NCBI GenBank assembly: GCA_022432975.1
Contig: CM039502.1
Span: forward strand, 13,919,143-13,983,142
DNA: 64,000 bases
Reading direction: 5' to 3'
DNA from: Begonia masoniana
Taxonomy: Eukaryota > Streptophyta > Magnoliopsida > Cucurbitales > Begoniaceae
Part shown: in pieces, positions 60,868 to 64,000 of the stretch
How the letters are laid out: every line of letters begins with the position of its first letter
Numbering within the stretch: position 1 is the first letter of the stretch
Made by a program: the position numbers and the translations under genes
Notes under the pieces: generated by a model
The model's input: only the letters and a program-made list of their open reading frames with translations
The model's database searches: none
Told to the model about the DNA's origin: nothing

Positions 60868-61021
60868 GTTTCGCAGAAATTATATGTTTTGGGAAGACGG
60901 GAAAGTTACAGATGGAGTGGTTCGGATATGAAGCACAGAAGCCATTTCAGAGTCGTATTTTGTAGAAGAGACAAAATGACAGATAACAACACATTCTATC
61001 TTCATTTAACTATTTTTTAAT

Positions 61022-64000
61022 GGGAAATTACCAATATAAACATTGAAGTATACGATTTTTTTTATTTTAAACCTTAAAATAATAAATTTAACGAATCAAA
61101 CCTTAAAGTATTAAAAACGTAACAAAACAAACTCTACCGTCCGTCCGATCTGCTTCCGGTATCCAATTTTGCCGTATATCGAACGGACGGTAAATACATG
61201 CGTCCGTCCATAGCAATTATTTTGCCATATACCGGACAGACGGTTAAAAATTGAGTCCGTCTGATACATTTTACGAACGGACACACGAATAGTTCATCCG
61301 TCCATAAGATTTGTCGTGACTGTCGACGCGCAGATCGGACGGCCGCTTAAATAAAGCGTCCGTCCGTGATCTTGTATGTCCGTCCGTTTTTGTTTAGGCA
61401 TTTATAAACGGATGGACATTCTAATTTAGGGCGAGGTCGGACGGACGCTTAAATACAGTGTCCGTCTGATCCCTCGACTTATATCGCATCAAAACCTGAA
61501 ATCTGACATTTTTACCGCAGCAAAATCGATTTTCTCTCAACCTCTTGCAATTTTTTTGCAGATTTTTTACCGAAAAACGCTTTGAGATAATAGCTTTATA
61601 CATTCTGATTGATTTAGTTTAATTTTTATCGTAAATAACTCAGATTTTGTAATCTTCTAGACTGTATAACGGACGGAAACACGGAAAGAGCGTCTGTCCG
61701 TTCTCCATTTTTGCTGAATTGAGATTGTTTTCCTCTGATTTTCTTTATGTATTCTGAGAGTTATTGTGTTATTTTTTTGCAGATAATCATCGTAAATGGC
61801 AGGAAGATTAGTTGATGCAGATGAGCCTGTGGTCATAGAGTGGTATATGGAGGAGCACGATCCGATATACGGTGATATTCAACCATTTGATCATTTAGAT
61901 GGTGAAGGAGAAATACAAGTGCATTCAATATCGCAAACCTTAGACGATGAGTTTCGTGAATCGTTTAATTCGAATGATGACGAGGTACAAAGTATACAAG
62001 TAAAAGCAGAAAATTCTGGTAATTTTGTTGTGGGCAGACAATATAGGTCCTTGAAAGCCATTAGAGACGAAGTACGAGATTATTCTTTGAAAAAATGATT
62101 TGATATCAAATTTGTTAAAAGTGAGAAAAAGAGACTCATAGCAAAATGTAAATGAGTTGATTGTAATTGGCATATGCATGCTTCGGTCATGCAAAATGAA
62201 TTGACCTTCCAAATAAAGACCTACCGTAATGATCACAACTGTGTAAGGACACTTGATAATCGACACGTTTCGGCAAAGTGGTTGGCAACGTATTATTCAG
62301 ATAGGTTCAAAAGTCAACCTGACTGATTCATTCCTGATATTATCGAGACAGTTGGGAAGAACATAAGGTGAACATTAAGAAGCCAAGTCTTGCGAAAAAA
62401 GAAAGAAGCGAAGCTAAAGAACTTAATTACGGGAGAGGCGAAGAACAATTCAAACTACTGCGTTCGTACTCAGAAGAAATATTCAGATCAAATCCAGACA
62501 GTATAGTGAAAATACATGGTTACGTGGTAGGTGAGGGGCGAGATGAGAAGATGATATTTGAAATAATGTAAATATGTATGGCTGCCTGTATGGCAGGTTT
62601 GCTGGAACAGGGCAGACCTATTATATGTTTAGATGGATGTCATCTGAAGGGCTCTTGCTCCGGCCAATTACTCAAGGTCGTAGGTATTGATGGCAACAAT
62701 GACGTATATCTCATTGTTGTTGCCAACGTGGAGACAGAATACAAGGACTCGTGGCTGTGGTTTTTGGAGTTATTGCAGGATGATTTAGGCATTGACCGTG
62801 GACGAAGATGGACATTTGTGTCAGATTGACAAAAGGTATATATTATTATTACTATTATTACTTATTCGGGCGTTGTAGTTATATTGTTTTATGCTGAGTC
62901 TGTTTTTCTTTAAAATTTCAGGGGTTGTTGGCTACTGTGGACGATACATTTGGTTTAGCCGAACACCGTTTTTGCCAAAGGCATATGTATGCAAACTTCA
63001 AAGGACAATTTCGGGGCATAGCATATAGAGATACTATGTGGAATGCAGTAAGGGCAACCACAAGGGAATATTTTGAGATAGCAATGAGGAAAGTGCATGA
63101 GCGAAACCCAGATGCCCATACATGGCTTCGACGAACGCTGCTTAGCAGTTGGGCTACTCATGCGTTTTCGCTAATTCCCAACTGCGACTTGGGCTTGAAC
63201 AATTTATACGAGTCTTTCAATTCAGCAATATTGCCAACCAGGGACAAACCGATCCTGACCATATTTGAGATGATTAGAAAGAACATGATGACTTGTATTG
63301 TAAAAAAATATGAAGAGATACTCAAGTCAGACGATGTCCTATGTCCTAAGATTAGGAAAAAACTAGAGAATCTCAAAGAGCCAGCTCACAGTTGGAGTGC
63401 TGAGTTAGCGGGAGATGCACGGTTTGAGGTCAGCAACGGCAACGAACAATATATCGTTGACATGAATGAAGGTGTGTGCGCATGTCGGAGGTGGGAGTTT
63501 ACTGGAATCCCACGTGTTCATGTCATTCTGTGCATTTATTTTATGAGAGAGCCGGTGGAAAATTTTGTTCATATATACTATCATCGAGATACATATTTGG
63601 AGATGTACTCACACTTCATTCGTCTCATTAATGGCCAACCAATGTGGCTGGAACCAGAGAATCAGACGCCAATCGTTCCACCCGACAGAAGGCCCCAACC
63701 TGGTAGGCCCAAAAAGAAAAGAGTGCGCGATGTGGATGAGTCTTCTACGTCGATAATATCTAAGAAGAAGTCTACGATGTCGTGTGGTAAATGTCGGGGT
63801 CAAGGGCATAACAGTCGCACATGTCCTAAGAGGGGATCTAGTTCAGGTGCTGCTGTTTCGCGTGACACATTTATGGGTTTCCAGACATTTGACGGGACTC
63901 AGGTATATTTTTTCTCATTATTCTCTAAACAAACTAAGATTATTATGTTCTAATATAACTGTCATTACGTGTAGGAATCTACTACACGCGACCATGGAAT
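61022..64000 (+). mobile_element. MULE C, left part (duplicate of MULE A without inserts)
   Basis: Starts GGGAAATTACC after the same 9-mer TTTTTTAAT (61013-61021) as MULE A. Terminal repeat with CGGACGGACG arrays runs to about 61710. Extends past the window, so its second gene and right end are not seen. Confidence 0.88.
61796..64000 (+). pseudogene. MuDR-type transposase of MULE C (partial)
   Basis: Exon 1 is 61796-62835, exon 2 62922-63902, exon 3 starts at 63975. Stops in exon 1 include TGA after 'DYSLKK' and TGA in the Cys-rich part. There are also small shifts near 62350 and a TAA near 62569. The second catalytic Asp is kept ('FVSD') but the next codon is TGA, as in MULE A. Exon 2 is open for its whole length and shows the rest of the protein: catalytic Glu in 'LYESFNS', SWIM-like CAC...GIPRVH (one Cys changed to Arg), and the knuckle C-GK-C-RGQG-H-NSRT-C. 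It shows the uninterrupted form of both insertion sites in MULE A. Confidence 0.9.

Larger units (their letters stand above)
58714..64000. repeat. Segmental duplicate of 14115-22434 plus 30551 onward
   Basis: Near-identical to 14115-18409, then 21684-22434, then 30551-30745, in the same order and orientation, running off the window. It lacks the two retrotransposons that interrupt the left copy. SEC exons 1 and 2, the upstream region, the LURP fragment and the MULE left end are all shared. Left breakpoint is near 'taaccaaaatatgttacaat'. Confidence 0.92.

Overview
This is a nuclear genome window from a flowering plant, most likely a eudicot. It is AT-rich, has split genes with GT-AG introns, and its conserved genes match plant families. 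Most of the bases are transposable elements of several classes, nested inside one another. I cannot name the species. There are two 100-base N gaps, at 6989-7088 and 57859-57958.

Left part (1-16400). The minus strand carries the 5' half of an O-GlcNAc transferase gene of the SECRET AGENT (SEC) type. Nine exons (15240 down to 1034) encode a His/Gln-rich N-terminus and most of the TPR superhelix; the rest, including the catalytic domain, lies beyond base 1. One intron of about 9.3 kb (1842-11142) has filled with a decayed Ty3/gypsy element, a hAT-type MITE inside it, a plus-strand LTR with primer-binding site, and a decayed Copia element. A LURP-one-related gene fragment lies head-to-head with SEC.

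Centre (16396-45510). Two Mutator-like elements (MULE A, 16396-33706, and MULE D, 34544-45510) sit in opposite orientation. Each has long terminal inverted repeats packed with CGGACGGACG motifs and two convergent genes: a MuDR-type transposase and a second ORF of the 'putative plant transposon protein' type. MULE A was broken by a rearranged gypsy-type LTR element (18410-21678) and by an 8.1-kb Copia element (22440-30550). The Copia element carries its own homologue of the second MULE ORF, placed between pol and the 3' LTR. MULE D received two solo LTRs of the same gypsy family, one of which holds a 442-bp near-perfect foldback.

Right-centre (45511-57858). Small elements come first: a TRIM, a hAT element that has captured the start of an SDE3-like RNA-silencing helicase gene, and a MITE. 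Next, on the minus strand, are the 3' exons of a PIR/PIROGI (CYFIP-like, WAVE complex) gene. They may be joined to a new first exon that would give a 391-residue, 5'-truncated protein. Its introns hold a TIR element with a 26-G run, a solo LTR with a perfect target duplication, and a second TRIM.

Right part (58714-64000). This is a near-identical duplicate of 14115-22434 plus 30551 onward. It contains SEC exons 1-2, the shared upstream region, the LURP fragment and another MULE copy (C), but without the gypsy and Copia insertions. Copy C therefore shows the empty sites. The order of events is: MULE insertion upstream of SEC, then duplication, then gypsy and Copia insertion into copy A only. 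Allelic misassembly is a live alternative because an N gap lies just left of the duplicate.

All transposase copies carry stops or lost catalytic residues, so nothing mobile here looks autonomous.
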